Shown here one piece after another: positions 7,813 to 18,244 of a stretch of DNA of 64,000 bases. The position numbers and the translations under genes are program-made. This stretch comes from Gilliamella sp. Pas-s25 (GTDB lineage: Bacteria > Pseudomonadota > Gammaproteobacteria > Enterobacterales > Orbaceae): assembly GCF_009795885.1 (NCBI RefSeq), contig NZ_WTEV01000011.1, positions 1 to 64,000 on the forward strand, in the 5' to 3' direction. The notes under the pieces were generated by a model, which was given only the letters and a program-made list of their open reading frames with translations, was not told where the DNA came from and did not search any database. The stretch's first letter is position 1; the number at the start of each line of letters is the position of its first letter.

Positions 7813-9201
7813 TTATAAATATGAAAGATCTCTAATAATATCGTCAAACCGTGATTTTAGTTCGGTTAATTGCTGTTCTTTTGCTGCTTGAAGCAAGCTA
7901 TCTTTAGTTTTCAACACTCCTTCACTGTGGTTGCGCAAATTAGAGGGCACATTACCAGAATAGATATAATCATGTTTTGCCGATGTTTGAACAATGTCAA
8001 ATTTTTTACTGTAACTATAGACGCCATGAACATCAATTTCAGTGGTCAAGGTTAATTTATTGCTATGCGTCACTGTTTTTAAATTAAATTGCTGATCTTT
8101 GTAGGTTTTAACTTGCTTTTTATTGCCGTTTTCGTCAGACACTTCAACAAATTTATCAAAGACTTGTTCGGTTTTAGTTTCATTGTTAACAGACTCCCCA
8201 AGATCAGCAAATTCAACGTTTGTCGTAATTCGGATTGTGACATCTGCCTGACTTGGTTGATAAGCAATGAATTCTATAAAGTCCTTACTTAATATATCTA
8301 ATACAAAAGATTTTAATTCTAAAGAATTATAATAGACTTTAATTTTCCCTTTTTTGGTATAATTATTTGCTTGTGAATCTGCATCGCGAAATGCTCCGTA
8401 TTGACGATAAGTAGCAGCAGCCGAGGCGTAATATTTAGCAATTTCACGAAATTGATAACGATGCGTTGCAGTCTTTGCTAGTTGTTGTGCTTGTTCATAA
8501 GCAATCTCTGCTTGTTGAGTAGCGTATTTTCTATCATTATCAACAGAAAGTTTATCACTATCTTTGTACTTACCAAGCGGTTGATATACCGCCGATGCGT
8601 TATTAAATGCCTCGGCAGCGGCTTTAAAATCACCTTGTCGTTCTAACATTTTGCCTTGGTCATAATACTCTTTAGCCGCAAGTTGCATATGTTTTGTATT
8701 GGCATTTTTGTACAAACTTTCGATATTTTTATAGTTGTATTGCTCAAGCCCTTTTCCATATAAATCAGCTCTTATTCTATAACTTTCACTGTCGGTACCA
8801 GTGATTGAATTGCCATAATTGTAGTATTCTTTAGCAATATTTTGTTGTAATTGAGTAGTGTCATATTTGTTATCGAAAAAACTGATTTCTTGGCTATAAA
8901 AACGATCAGTTAATCGCATTTTCATGGCTAATAGGTTTTCGTAGCATTTTATTCGTGTGGCATAATCCGAGTTATTGGTGTTTAAAAGGCTTGTTTCATA
9001 ATGTTGCATGACATTACTGACTATATTTTGCAGTCGTTGTATATCTTGTTTTCCTAATTCTGCAGGGCCTTTGTCCTCAATGCTGTCACCTAATAGGTTG
9101 ATACTTTCTAAATATTTTCCTTCTTTATAAGCATCTTCTGCTGTACGTATATGGCAAGCAGTTAATAAAAACATAAAAAAAATAGCTATGATTATACGCA
9201 T
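7813..9201 (-). CDS. Lipoprotein with TPR-like repeats, function unknown
   Basis: A 462-residue protein with a lipoprotein signal: hydrophobic FFMFLL followed by the lipobox LTAC, which puts the mature N-terminus at Cys16. The first 290 residues are helical with TPR-like units, for example AAKEYYDQGKMLERQGDFKAA and IAKYYASAAATYRQYGAFRDA. The last 170 are beta-rich and acidic, with repeated T/V strands. I do not recognise the family. Residue 17 is His, not Asp, so the Lol rule would allow transport to the outer membrane; that is inference. It is a single-gene unit, with an IS remnant upstream. Confidence 0.6.
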   Translation of the reverse strand: MRIIIAIFFMFLLTACHIRTAEDAYKEGKYLESINLLGDSIEDKGPAELGKQDIQRLQNIVSNVMQHYETSLLNTNNSDYATRIKCYENLLAMKMRLTDRFYSQEISFFDNKYDTTQLQQNIAKEYYNYGNSITGTDSESYRIRADLYGKGLEQYNYKNIESLYKNANTKHMQLAAKEYYDQGKMLERQGDFKAAAEAFNNASAVYQPLGKYKDSDKLSVDNDRKYATQQAEIAYEQAQQLAKTATHRYQFREIAKYYASAAATYRQYGAFRDADSQANNYTKKGKIKVYYNSLELKSFVLDILSKDFIEFIAYQPSQADVTIRITTNVEFADLGESVNNETKTEQVFDKFVEVSDENGNKKQVKTYKDQQFNLKTVTHSNKLTLTTEIDVHGVYSYSKKFDIVQTSAKHDYIYSGNVPSNLRNHSEGVLKTKDSLLQAAKEQQLTELKSRFDDIIRDLSYL

Positions 9202-9375
9202 AATTTTCCTTTCAATTCATTTTAGTTTTGTGCTTGTTCATCTATTTATTTTGATGAAAACTGTTTTAATTGAGCTTAATTAATAAGCAGGCTAGTGAGT
9301 TTATTATAAATTGTCTCTAATTTATTAACCTTTTTTGCTAAAGTTGAGCCACAAATTAATCATCTTTAAAACAAA

Positions 9376-9777
9376 CTAACGCCATATCACAGACAAGCGA
9401 TATGGCACTGATATGATAAAGAAAAATAACTGTCACCTATTTAGCTATACGCTTTATGGTCAATCATCCAACCCTTTATATCCCGTTAAAAAAGCTCGCT
9501 TGAAGATAAATTAAGACGGCAAGCTAAATGTTCGCTTTTTCGGTTATATTTTTGTAAAAAATATTCAGGAGTCTATACCGTTTCGTAATTAAATTTGTAG
9601 TCACTAAGGGTTAAAACGCGTAATAAACAACGTATCAATCAAGCATTCAAAAAACCGCTTGCCAACAAAAGTTTAAGCAATTTATTTACTTTTATAATAG
9701 GGTTAAACCACATAAAGCGATTTTAAATAAAAATGCCTTATGAGTTTTTAGTAAATTATTTTAGTATTGACGTGTAA
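9376..9777 (+). mobile_element. Degenerate IS481-like transposase remnant
   Basis: Plus-strand translation gives LTPYHRQAIWH, a stop, then TVTYLAIRFMVNHPTLYIPLKKLA, which match the helix-turn-helix start of the fragment at 51571. After a gap, QFIYFYNRVKPHKAI and, after a frame change, KMPYEFLVNYF followed by a stop match the end of an IS481-type integrase domain and the fragment near 24300. Several stops and frameshifts and loss of the catalytic middle show it is dead. No clear terminal repeats are visible. Family assignment rests on motif style. Confidence 0.55.
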
Positions 9778-9799
9778 ACAACTAGTTATTTTCCTATAA

Positions 9800-10156
9800 T
9801 TAATCATATTCAATTTTATATCTGCCAATCACATCAAAAATATGATCATAAGTGCTAAGAATTACGCGTTGCTTGCCTTTTTTATGAACTTCATCAACTA
9901 AATCAAAACTAGATTTTGAATATTTTCCATAAGGGTATTCATCTATTAGATAAATAGATAAGCTATCAATATCACTAAAAATAAATGTAACTTTAACTTC
10001 TGGAACATTTAAGATTTCTGGCTTACAGCCTGCCAATGATAATGATGTATTGACCATCAAAGTGAATGGATAACACTCTAATTTAACGTCAGATAATATC
10101 AATGCATTGCGTGTATAAATAATGCCGTATTTTGTTTGTATTTCCTGTGTATTCAT
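9800..10156 (-). CDS. Small protein of unknown function
   Basis: A 118-residue cytoplasmic-looking protein with no signal peptide or membrane segment, starting at an ATG preceded by GAGG. It is rich in beta-prone residues and has one acidic aromatic stretch (IDEYPYGKYSKSS). I do not recognise it. It lies between an IS remnant and the PDH operon, in a region that looks like accessory DNA. Confidence 0.5.
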   Translation of the reverse strand: MNTQEIQTKYGIIYTRNALILSDVKLECYPFTLMVNTSLSLAGCKPEILNVPEVKVTFIFSDIDSLSIYLIDEYPYGKYSKSSFDLVDEVHKKGKQRVILSTYDHIFDVIGRYKIEYD

Positions 10157-10480
10157 ATAAACCTCATTTTTTCAATTTATTATTAATGGGTATTGTTTTT
10201 CTGAAAAATCTTTTTTATATACTTGCAGACAAATTCATCTGCGATAAATCATCTGAATAAAATCCTAACTATTCTAATCTTTTTAGTATTATAAAAATAT
10301 CTATCAGCAATAATTAATACTCGCGTATTGACGGTTATGGAAGTTATCATGATAAATAACTTATTTATCTCTCGTTTTCATTAGGATTTGCACTTAGTCG
10401 TTTAATTCAATTTTTTACTGAAACGTAGTGTTTCCTGAAAGTTTTTGACAAAAATAAATTAGCTTATTTTAAGACAAATA
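10157..10480. other. Non-coding AT-rich stretch
   Basis: No open frame, RNA gene or repeat that I can support. It contains the promoter region of the small gene to its left. Confidence 0.4.
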
Positions 10481-10512
10481 AAAATGCCGTTAGTTTGAGC
10501 TAACGGCATTTT
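10481..10512 (-). terminator. Terminator of the aceE-aceF-lpd operon
   Basis: A stem built from AATGCCGTTAG and CTAACGGCATT, flanked by A-tract and T-tract, lies 28 bases beyond the lpd stop. Its symmetry suits an intrinsic terminator in either direction. Confidence 0.85.
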
Positions 10513-10539
10513 ATTAAGTAAATAAATGACTTGTTGTCA

Positions 10540-11964
10540 CTATTTTTTCTTTGCCTTGGCATTAGGTAAATCGGTGACTGAGCCTTCATAAATTTCAGAA
10601 GCTAAGCCGATTGATTCATGCAATGTTGGGTGAGCATGGATAGTTAATGCAATATCTTCTGCATCACAGCCCATTTCAACAGCTAAAGTGATTTCACCTA
10701 GTAATTCACCGCCATTCACGCCAACAACCGCACCACCTAGCAAGCGATTATCTGCTTTATTAAAGATGAGTTTTGTCATCCCTTCTGAACAATCCGAAGC
10801 AATAGCGCGCCCTGATGCAGCCCATGGGAAGATTGACACTTCATAATCAATACCTTTTTCTTTCGCTTCTTTTTCAGTTAAGCCCACCCAAGCTACTTCA
10901 GGTTCAGTATAGGCAATAGAAGGAATCGTTTTTGGATCGAAGAAGTGTTTTTTACCAGCAATCACTTCTGCTGCCACATGCCCTTCGTGTACACCTTTAT
11001 GCGCAAGCATTGGTTGTCCCACAATATCACCAATGGCATAAATGTGTGGTACGTTGGTGCGCATCTGTTTATCCACTTCGATAAAGCCACGATCTGTGAC
11101 GTTAACGCCAGCTTTTTCTGCACTAATTAACTTACCATTTGGCGTACGACCAATTGCCACTAATACCGCATCATAAGTATGGGTTTCGGTGCTGCCGTCT
11201 TTCTTTTCCATGGTGACGTAAATTGCATCATGTTTGGCTTCAACGGTGGTCACTTTGGTTTCAAGTCGTAAAGTGAATTTCTTTTGGATCTGCTTAGTAA
11301 AGACTTTAATCACATCTTTATCAGCAGCTGGGATCACTTGGTCAAACATTTCAACCACATCCACTTCTGAACCTAATGCATGGTATACAGTACCCATTTC
11401 AAGCCCAATAATTCCGCCACCCATTAATAATAATTTTTTAGGAATGGTGGTTAGCGCTAAGGCATCTGTTGAATCCCAAATACGCGGATCATCATGTGGA
11501 ATAAAAGGTAACTTAATTGGACGAGAACCCGCTGCAATAATGGCATTATCAAAGGTAATTTTAGTGATCCCTTTTGAAGAAGTCACATCCATGGTATGAC
11601 TACCAGTAAACTGCGCTTCACCTTGAATCACATTGACTTTGCGCATTTTTGCCATGCCAGCAAGCCCATTAGTCAGCTGGCTAATGACTTTTTCTTTCCA
11701 GCCACGCACTTTGTCTAATTCAAGTCTCGGCGTACCAAAATGGATACCATGTTCAGTTAATGATTTTGCTTCATCCATTACTTTTGCAACATGCAGTAAT
11801 GCTTTTGATGGAATACAGCCTACATTTAAACAGACACCACCAAGTGTTGAATAACGTTCAACAAGGGTCACATCTAGTCCAAGGTCAGCCGCGCGGAACG
11901 CAGCGGAATAACCCGCTGGTCCTGCCCCTAAAACCACAACTTGCGTTTTAACATCTTGACTCAT
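10540..11964 (-). CDS. lpd: Dihydrolipoyl dehydrogenase (E3)
   Basis: E3 of the pyruvate dehydrogenase complex; it reoxidises the dihydrolipoyl groups of E2 and passes electrons through FAD to NAD+. The FAD-binding motif GAGPAGY is at about residues 13-19, the redox disulfide GGVCLNVGC at about 42-50 (Cys45, Cys50), a second nucleotide site GGGIIGLEMG follows, and the C-terminal HAHPTLHES carries the catalytic His-Glu pair. The 474-residue length equals the common enterobacterial enzyme. It is the last gene of the aceE-aceF-lpd operon, 16 bases after aceF, with a terminator behind it. It may also serve other 2-oxoacid complexes or the glycine cleavage system encoded elsewhere. Confidence 0.97.
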   Translation of the reverse strand: MSQDVKTQVVVLGAGPAGYSAAFRAADLGLDVTLVERYSTLGGVCLNVGCIPSKALLHVAKVMDEAKSLTEHGIHFGTPRLELDKVRGWKEKVISQLTNGLAGMAKMRKVNVIQGEAQFTGSHTMDVTSSKGITKITFDNAIIAAGSRPIKLPFIPHDDPRIWDSTDALALTTIPKKLLLMGGGIIGLEMGTVYHALGSEVDVVEMFDQVIPAADKDVIKVFTKQIQKKFTLRLETKVTTVEAKHDAIYVTMEKKDGSTETHTYDAVLVAIGRTPNGKLISAEKAGVNVTDRGFIEVDKQMRTNVPHIYAIGDIVGQPMLAHKGVHEGHVAAEVIAGKKHFFDPKTIPSIAYTEPEVAWVGLTEKEAKEKGIDYEVSIFPWAASGRAIASDCSEGMTKLIFNKADNRLLGGAVVGVNGGELLGEITLAVEMGCDAEDIALTIHAHPTLHESIGLASEIYEGSVTDLPNAKAKKK

Positions 11965-11980
11965 AATTTGATCTCCTTAA

Positions 11981-13573
11981 TTACATCACTAAACGACGTA
12001 AGTCGGATAAGACGTTAACAATATGGCTTAAGAAGCGCGCACCATCCGCACCATCAATCACTCGGTGATCAAAGGATAATGATAAAGGTAACATTAAGCG
12101 TGGTGTGAACTCTTTACCATTCCAAACTGGTTTCATGCTAGAACGAGATACACCTAAAATACCCACTTCTGGCGCATTAACAATTGGTGTAAACGAGGTT
12201 GTACCAATACCACCAAGGCTAGAAATAGTGAAACAGCCACCTTGCATATCGCTACCAGTCAATTTACCTTCACGCGCTTTTTTAGAAATTGCCGCAAGTT
12301 CTCGAGAAAGTTCAACAATGCCTTTTTTATCAACATCTTTAAACACTGGTACAACAAGACCATTTGGAGTATCAACAGCAACACCAATATTAATGTATTT
12401 TTTGATAATCAAGGTTTGAGCATCTTCAGATAATGAGCTATTAAAGCGTGGATACGCTGCTAATGCGCTAGCTACCGCTTTCATGATAAACACTAAAGGT
12501 GTGATCTTAAGGTCGAGCTTCTTCTTATCAGCTTCTGCATTTTGTTGCTTACGGAATGCTTCTAAATCAGTAATATCGGTTTCATCAAACTCGGTCACAT
12601 GTGGGATCATGACCCAGTTACGGTGTAAATTTGCACCTGATACTTTTTGAATTTTAGTTAATGGTAGGCTTTCAACTTCACCAAATTTGCTGAAATCAAC
12701 TTTCGGCCATGGTAATAAACCTGGCAATGCACCACCTGTAGCGCCACTTTCAACTTGCTTAACTGCATTTTTAACGTACGCTTGAATGTCTTCACGTAAA
12801 ATACGGTTTTTAGGACCTGTCGCGGTGACTTTAGCGAGATTTACGCCAAATTCACGCGCTAAACGGCGCACTGATGGTGTTGCATGCGCATAAGCATCAT
12901 TTTCAACAAAGTCATTGCCTGATGCTACAGGCGCTGATTTTGTGGCAGCAGGTACTGGTGTAGGTGCTGGTGCGGCTTTTTCAGCAACAGGTGCTGAAGC
13001 TGCTGGCGCTGTTTGGGTAGCAGGCGCTGCACTAGTTGTTACTTCAAATTCCATAATTTTGGAACCTGTTTTCACTTTATCACCCACTTTTACTGTGATA
13101 CTTTTAACTGTGCCAGCAATGCTTGCGGGTACTTCCATTGACGCTTTATCACCTTCAACGGTAATTAACGAGTCATCAACAGATATAGTATCGCCAACTT
13201 TTACTAAAAGTTCGGTCACTTCAACTTCATCGCCACCGATATCAGGTACATTGACATCAACAGTCTGACTTGTGGCAGCAGCCGTTGGTGCGACTTCAAC
13301 TTTTGGTGCTTCTGGTGCTGGCGCTGCAGGCTCTGCACCACCTTGTTCATCAAATACCATAATATCGACACCGGTTTGGACTTTATCGCCAATTTTTACC
13401 GAAATAGATTTAACAATACCAGCTTGTGGTGCTGGGATTTCCATTGATGCTTTATCACCTTCAACAGTCATAATTGACTGATCAGCTTCAACTTTGTCAC
13501 CTACATTAACCAGAATTTCGGTCACTTCGACTTCATCACCGCCAATATCTGGTAATTTAATTTGAATACTCAT
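11981..13573 (-). CDS. aceF: Pyruvate dehydrogenase E2, dihydrolipoyl acetyltransferase
   Basis: Core of the PDH complex; it carries acetyl groups on swinging lipoyl arms and transfers them to CoA. There are two N-terminal lipoyl domains with the modified lysine in GDKASME (about Lys41 and Lys143), Ala/Pro-rich linkers, a peripheral-subunit-binding domain ([16 protein letters not shown], about residues 230-265) and a catalytic domain ending near [12 protein letters not shown], which holds the active His and Asp. At 530 residues it is shorter than the three-lipoyl E. coli protein because it has only two lipoyl domains. It lies 12 bases after aceE. The lipoyl groups depend on lipB-lipA, encoded just beyond aceE. 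Confidence 0.97.
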   Translation of the reverse strand: MSIQIKLPDIGGDEVEVTEILVNVGDKVEADQSIMTVEGDKASMEIPAPQAGIVKSISVKIGDKVQTGVDIMVFDEQGGAEPAAPAPEAPKVEVAPTAAATSQTVDVNVPDIGGDEVEVTELLVKVGDTISVDDSLITVEGDKASMEVPASIAGTVKSITVKVGDKVKTGSKIMEFEVTTSAAPATQTAPAASAPVAEKAAPAPTPVPAATKSAPVASGNDFVENDAYAHATPSVRRLAREFGVNLAKVTATGPKNRILREDIQAYVKNAVKQVESGATGGALPGLLPWPKVDFSKFGEVESLPLTKIQKVSGANLHRNWVMIPHVTEFDETDITDLEAFRKQQNAEADKKKLDLKITPLVFIMKAVASALAAYPRFNSSLSEDAQTLIIKKYINIGVAVDTPNGLVVPVFKDVDKKGIVELSRELAAISKKAREGKLTGSDMQGGCFTISSLGGIGTTSFTPIVNAPEVGILGVSRSSMKPVWNGKEFTPRLMLPLSLSFDHRVIDGADGARFLSHIVNVLSDLRRLVM

Positions 13574-13585
13574 TATAACAACCTC

Positions 13586-16252
13586 TTATGCAATTCGTGG
13601 ATTAAGTTTATCAGCATTGATTTCGAATTTTTTGATCGCTTCTTCAACAACGCTAACTTCGATATCACCACGTTTAGCAAGTTCACCCAATGCTGCAACT
13701 ACAACATAAGATGCATCAACTTCAAAGTGATGGCGTAAATTTTCACGGCTATCACTGCGACCAAAGCCGTCAGTACCAAGCACTCGATAACTTTCAGCAG
13801 GTACAAATCCACGAATTTGCTCAGCAAAAATTTTCATATAATCAGTTGAAACTACTGCTGGGTTGTTATTCATAATTTGTGCAACATAAGGCACTTTTGG
13901 TGTTTCACTTGGATGTAACATATTGTATCGTTCACAGTCTTGTCCATCACGAGCAAGTTCAGTAAATGATGTTACGCTATAAACTTCAGAACTAATGCCA
14001 TAGTTTTTAGCTAAGATGTCAGCCGCATCACGTACATGACGTAAAATCGAACCAGAACCTAATAACTGAACAGTCGGTTTACCTTTTTGACCTTCAACAG
14101 TATCAAGTTTATAAATACCACGACGAATGCCTTCTTCTGCACCTTCTGGCATTGCAGGTTGTGCATAGTTTTCATTGAGTGTTGTAATATAGTAGTAAAC
14201 GTTTTCTTGTTCGCCATACATACGACGTAAACCGTCTTGCATAATAACCGCAACTTCATAAGCATAAGCAGGATCATATGAGATACAGTTAGGTATGGTT
14301 AATGATTGAATGTGGCTGTGACCATCTTGGTGTTGTAAACCTTCACCATTTAATGTTGTACGACCAGATGTACCACCGATCATAAATCCGCGTGCTTGCT
14401 GATCGCCAGCTGCCCACATTAAATCGCCAATACGTTGGAAACCAAACATAGAATAGTAAATGTAGAATGGAATCATTGGGAAATCATTGGTGCTATATGA
14501 TGTTGCAGCAGCTAACCATGAAGCCGTTGCACCACATTCATTAATCCCTTCTTGTAAAATTTGACCTTTTTCGTCTTCACGATAATAAGCAACTTGTTCT
14601 TTATCTTGTGGCGTATATTGTTGCCCATGTGGGTTATAAATCCCAATTTGACGGAATAAGCCTTCCATACCAAAAGTACGCGCTTCATCAGCCAAAATTG
14701 GTACTAAGCGTGGTGCTAATTCTTTATCCTTAAGCATAATGTTAAGTGCACGAACAAACGCAATTGTGGTTGAGATTTCTTTTGATTGTGCTTCAAGTAG
14801 TGATGAGAATTCACTTAATGCTGGAATAGAAACTGTACCAGAGAATTTGGTTAATCTTGACGGAACATAGCCGTGTAATGCATTACGACGTTCATGAATA
14901 TATTTGTATTCTGGCGTGTGTTCCTCAAATTTGATATAAGGTAATTTTTCAAGCGCTTCATCTGTTACTGGAATATTGAAGAAATCACGTACATGACGCA
15001 CACCATCCATATTCATTTTTTTCACTTGGTGAGCAATATTTTTCGCTTCAGCAGCAGCCCCCATACCATAACCTTTAATGGTGTGAGCAAGAATAACTGT
15101 TGGGCGATCTTTCGTTTCTTTTGCACGTTGGAATGCAGCAAACATTTTAGCAGGATCTTGACCACCACGATTTAATCTAAAGATTTCTTCATCAGACATA
15201 TCTTTAACTAATTCAGCAGTTTCTGGATATTTGCCAAAGAAATGCTCACGTACATATGCGCCATCTTTTGATTTTAATGTTTGATAATCGCCATCAAGTG
15301 TTTCATTCATTAGACGAATTAATTTACCTGATTTGTCTTTTTGTAGTAATTTATCCCAACGATCACCCCAAAGAACTTTAATCACATTCCAGCCTGCGCC
15401 AGCAAATACGCCTTCAAGTTCATTAATAATTTTACCATTACCGGTCACTGGACCATCTAATCGTTGTAAGTTACAGTTGATAACAAATACCAAATTATCT
15501 AATTTTTCACGCGTTGCAACGGTGATTGCACCTTTTGATTCAGGCTCATCCATCTCACCATCACCTAAGAAAGCATAGACTGTTTGTTCAGATGTATCTT
15601 TCAGTCCACGATTTTCTAAATATTTTAAAAAACGTGCTTGATAAATAGCACTAATAGGACCAAGCCCCATTGAGACTGTTGGGAATTGCCAAAATTCTGG
15701 GAGTAATTTAGGATGAGGGTAAGAAGGTAGTCCTTTACCATGTACTTCTTGGCGGAAATTATCAAGTTGTTCTTCGGTTAAACGACCTTCAATAAATGCG
15801 CGTGAATAAACACCTGGTGAAATATGCCCTTGGAAATAAACCAGATCACCACCATCTTTTTCGTTGCGTGCACGGAAGAAATGGTTAAAGCAAACTTCAT
15901 AAAATGTAGCAGCAGACTGGAATGATGCCATGTGACCACCTAGTTCCAGATCTTTTTTTGATGCCCTTAGCACCATCATAATTGCATTCCAGCGAACAAT
16001 TGAACGAATACGGCGTTCTATTTCCCAATCGCCAGGATAAGCCGGTTGTTCTTCTACTGGGATAGTATTGACATAATTACTTGTTGAAGAACCAAAAAGT
16101 AGTGGCACACCGCCATCTCTTGCTTTATTGACTATTTGTTCAATAATATATTGTGCACGTTCTATACCTTCTTCGCGAATAATTGAATCAAGACTTTTGA
16201 GCCAATCTTGTGTTTCAATGGGATCGATATCATTCACTTGCATATCCGACAT
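13586..16252 (-). CDS. aceE: Pyruvate dehydrogenase E1 component, homodimeric type
   Basis: Thiamine-diphosphate enzyme that decarboxylates pyruvate and acetylates the lipoyl arm of AceF. The 888 residues match the single-chain gammaproteobacterial E1. The ThDP/Mg motif GDGEMDEPES lies at about residues 230-239, followed by NLQRLDGPV; the central pyrimidine domain has GMEGLFRQIG and GINECGATASW, and DGFGRSDSRENLR is near the C-terminus. First gene of the operon, transcribed away from lipB. The usual pdhR repressor gene is not upstream, so control must be by something encoded elsewhere. Confidence 0.98.
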   Translation of the reverse strand: MSDMQVNDIDPIETQDWLKSLDSIIREEGIERAQYIIEQIVNKARDGGVPLLFGSSTSNYVNTIPVEEQPAYPGDWEIERRIRSIVRWNAIMMVLRASKKDLELGGHMASFQSAATFYEVCFNHFFRARNEKDGGDLVYFQGHISPGVYSRAFIEGRLTEEQLDNFRQEVHGKGLPSYPHPKLLPEFWQFPTVSMGLGPISAIYQARFLKYLENRGLKDTSEQTVYAFLGDGEMDEPESKGAITVATREKLDNLVFVINCNLQRLDGPVTGNGKIINELEGVFAGAGWNVIKVLWGDRWDKLLQKDKSGKLIRLMNETLDGDYQTLKSKDGAYVREHFFGKYPETAELVKDMSDEEIFRLNRGGQDPAKMFAAFQRAKETKDRPTVILAHTIKGYGMGAAAEAKNIAHQVKKMNMDGVRHVRDFFNIPVTDEALEKLPYIKFEEHTPEYKYIHERRNALHGYVPSRLTKFSGTVSIPALSEFSSLLEAQSKEISTTIAFVRALNIMLKDKELAPRLVPILADEARTFGMEGLFRQIGIYNPHGQQYTPQDKEQVAYYREDEKGQILQEGINECGATASWLAAATSYSTNDFPMIPFYIYYSMFGFQRIGDLMWAAGDQQARGFMIGGTSGRTTLNGEGLQHQDGHSHIQSLTIPNCISYDPAYAYEVAVIMQDGLRRMYGEQENVYYYITTLNENYAQPAMPEGAEEGIRRGIYKLDTVEGQKGKPTVQLLGSGSILRHVRDAADILAKNYGISSEVYSVTSFTELARDGQDCERYNMLHPSETPKVPYVAQIMNNNPAVVSTDYMKIFAEQIRGFVPAESYRVLGTDGFGRSDSRENLRHHFEVDASYVVVAALGELAKRGDIEVSVVEEAIKKFEINADKLNPRIA

Positions 16253-16597
16253 ATAAAAACCTCTTTTTTGTTTAAAAAAATGCAGTATTTGCTATCCTTA
16301 GCTATAAATAACTATATAAATTACAACCCTGCATTATGGAGTTTCACCGCATAAGTCTGCCATTTTCAAAAAAAAAGTAAAGCAAACCAAAGCTTAGAAA
16401 AGCATGTTAATTCCTATCAAATTAATCAACTATTTCAATGGTATTATTTAAAACAGTGTTAGTTGTTTGATAAAAACCAAATTTTACTAATGAATAAATA
16501 CAAAAAAATAGCTAGAATGTCTATACCGAAGTCATCTACAAGTTGTCAAATTGTAGTAAAATCTGATATATATTCATAAATTTTTTGTTAATACCCA
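16253..16597. promoter_or_regulatory. Divergent promoter region of aceE and lipB
   Basis: A 345-base AT-rich gap with no open frame, between the starts of the PDH operon and lipBA. It must hold both promoters. Candidate lipB elements are TTGTCA near 16544 and TATATT near 16569. I could not identify a PdhR-type palindrome with confidence. Confidence 0.5.
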
Positions 16598-17236
16598 ATG
16601 ACAATAAGCAATACTATGAGCATTAATAATGTTATCGTCCAAGACCTACATATTGTTCCCTATATGCAAACTTATCAAGCTATGCATGACTTTACCCAAA
16701 ATCGTCATGCACAAACACTTGATGAAATTTGGTTAGTCGAACATCAACCTGTATTTACCCAAGGAAAAGTGGGAAAAGCTGAACATTTATTAAATTGTAC
16801 AGATATTCCTGTTATTCAAACTGATCGCGGCGGTCAAATTACTTATCATGCCCCCGGTCAACAAATCATGTATACTCTAATTGACTTAAGAAGACGCCAT
16901 ATTGGTATTCGTGATATGGTAAGTTTTTTAGAAAATAGTGTCATCCAAACTTTAGCACACTATGGTATCATAGCTTACACAAAAGCAGACGCTCCAGGTG
17001 TGTATATTGATCATAAAAAAATTTGTTCGCTTGGTTTACATATAAATCGAGGTTGCACCCTACATGGACTAGCCTTAAATATTGATATGGATCTTACCCC
17101 GTTCAATAACATTAACCCTTGTGGTTATGCTGGATTACAAATGACACAATTAAAAGACTATGTTTTTAATATTGACCGCAACGAAATTAAACAACAATTA
17201 ACCGATAATTTTATTAATCATCTACCTAAGTATTAA
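16598..17236 (+). CDS. lipB: Octanoyltransferase
   Basis: Transfers octanoate from octanoyl-ACP to the lipoyl lysines of 2-oxoacid dehydrogenases and GcvH, the first step of lipoate assembly. Motifs are [30 protein letters not shown], the lysine region [10 protein letters not shown], and INPCGYAG with the acyl-thioester Cys. The 212-residue frame begins at an ATG at 16598; the ATG at 16616 ([11 protein letters not shown]) fits the usual N-terminus about as well and neither has a clear Shine-Dalgarno. It lies 10 bases before lipA and is divergent from aceE. Confidence 0.95.
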   Translation: MTISNTMSINNVIVQDLHIVPYMQTYQAMHDFTQNRHAQTLDEIWLVEHQPVFTQGKVGKAEHLLNCTDIPVIQTDRGGQITYHAPGQQIMYTLIDLRRRHIGIRDMVSFLENSVIQTLAHYGIIAYTKADAPGVYIDHKKICSLGLHINRGCTLHGLALNIDMDLTPFNNINPCGYAGLQMTQLKDYVFNIDRNEIKQQLTDNFINHLPKY

Positions 17237-17246
17237 GATACCTAAT

Positions 17247-18206
17247 ATGCAAAATAATGAAACAACGATCAGAAGCTCAAAATATCGTGATGCTGACAAA
17301 ACACGCTTAATTCCAACAATCACATTAGAAGATGCAACGCCACTAAAAAAACCTGAATGGATGCGAATTAAATTATCAGCTCACTCTGATAATATTGCAC
17401 ATATCAAAAATACCATGCGCAAACATGGTTTGCATTCAGTTTGTGAAGAAGCCTCTTGTCCTAACTTAGCTGAATGCTTTAACCATGGTACAGCCACTTT
17501 TATGATTTTGGGCGATATTTGTACTCGCCGTTGTCCATTTTGTGATGTTGCCCATGGCAGACCATTACCACCCGATCGAGAAGAACCGATAAAACTAGCT
17601 AAAACAATTCAGGAAATGAAGCTACGCTATGTTGTTATTACTTCTGTAGATAGGGATGATTTAAAAGATGGTGGTGCCAGTCATTTTGCCTCTTGTACTC
17701 AAGAAATCCGAACCTTAAATCCAAATATAAAAGTTGAAACACTCACACCCGACTTTCGTGGTTGTATTGATGAAGCAATTGAAGTGTTAAGCGGTAATCC
17801 GCCTGATGTGTTTAATCATAACTTAGAAAACATCCCACGTTTATATAAAAAGATTCGCCCTGGTGCTAACTATGAAGGATCACTTAAATTACTGGCTAGT
17901 TTTAAAGAGCGGCATCCAGAAATTCCAACAAAATCGGGCTTGATGGTTGGGCTGGGTGAAACAAACGAAGAGTTAATTCAAGTATTAAAAGATTTACGTA
18001 GTCATGGTGTAACTATGTTGACACTAGGTCAATATTTACAACCAAGTAAATATCATTTACCAGTTGAACGTTATGTGTCACCACAAGAATTTGAAGAATT
18101 GAAGCAAACAGCATTAAATATGGGCTTTACCCATGCTGCTTGTGGACCATTTGTACGTTCATCTTATCATGCTGATTTACAGGCAATGGGTAAAGAGGTG
18201 AAGTAA
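17247..18206 (+). CDS. lipA: Lipoyl synthase
   Basis: Radical-SAM enzyme that inserts two sulfurs into protein-bound octanoyl groups. The auxiliary cluster cysteines lie in [12 protein letters not shown] (about Cys66, 71, 77) and the SAM cluster in CTRRCPFC (about Cys92, 96, 99). The C-terminal FVRSSYHAD holds the conserved Ser ligand of the auxiliary cluster. At 319 residues it is the usual length. It is in an operon with lipB, and its main client AceF is encoded on the other side of the promoter region. Confidence 0.98.
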   Translation: MQNNETTIRSSKYRDADKTRLIPTITLEDATPLKKPEWMRIKLSAHSDNIAHIKNTMRKHGLHSVCEEASCPNLAECFNHGTATFMILGDICTRRCPFCDVAHGRPLPPDREEPIKLAKTIQEMKLRYVVITSVDRDDLKDGGASHFASCTQEIRTLNPNIKVETLTPDFRGCIDEAIEVLSGNPPDVFNHNLENIPRLYKKIRPGANYEGSLKLLASFKERHPEIPTKSGLMVGLGETNEELIQVLKDLRSHGVTMLTLGQYLQPSKYHLPVERYVSPQEFEELKQTALNMGFTHAACGPFVRSSYHADLQAMGKEVK

Positions 18207-18223
18207 TCTTCACCCTCTTTTTA
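18193..18223 (+). terminator. Terminator overlapping the end of lipA
   Basis: AAGAGGTGAAG, the last codons of lipA, pairs with CTTCACCCTCTT after a short loop and is followed by a T-tract. The convergent yejM gene ends 22 bases further on. Confidence 0.7.
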
Positions 18224-18244
18224 TTGTTCTACTCAAAAGCTAAA

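Noticed and set aside
12915-13481. Ala/Gly/Thr-rich frames opposite aceF
   Set aside because: They mirror the Ala/Pro linkers and lipoyl domains of AceF and have no independent support.
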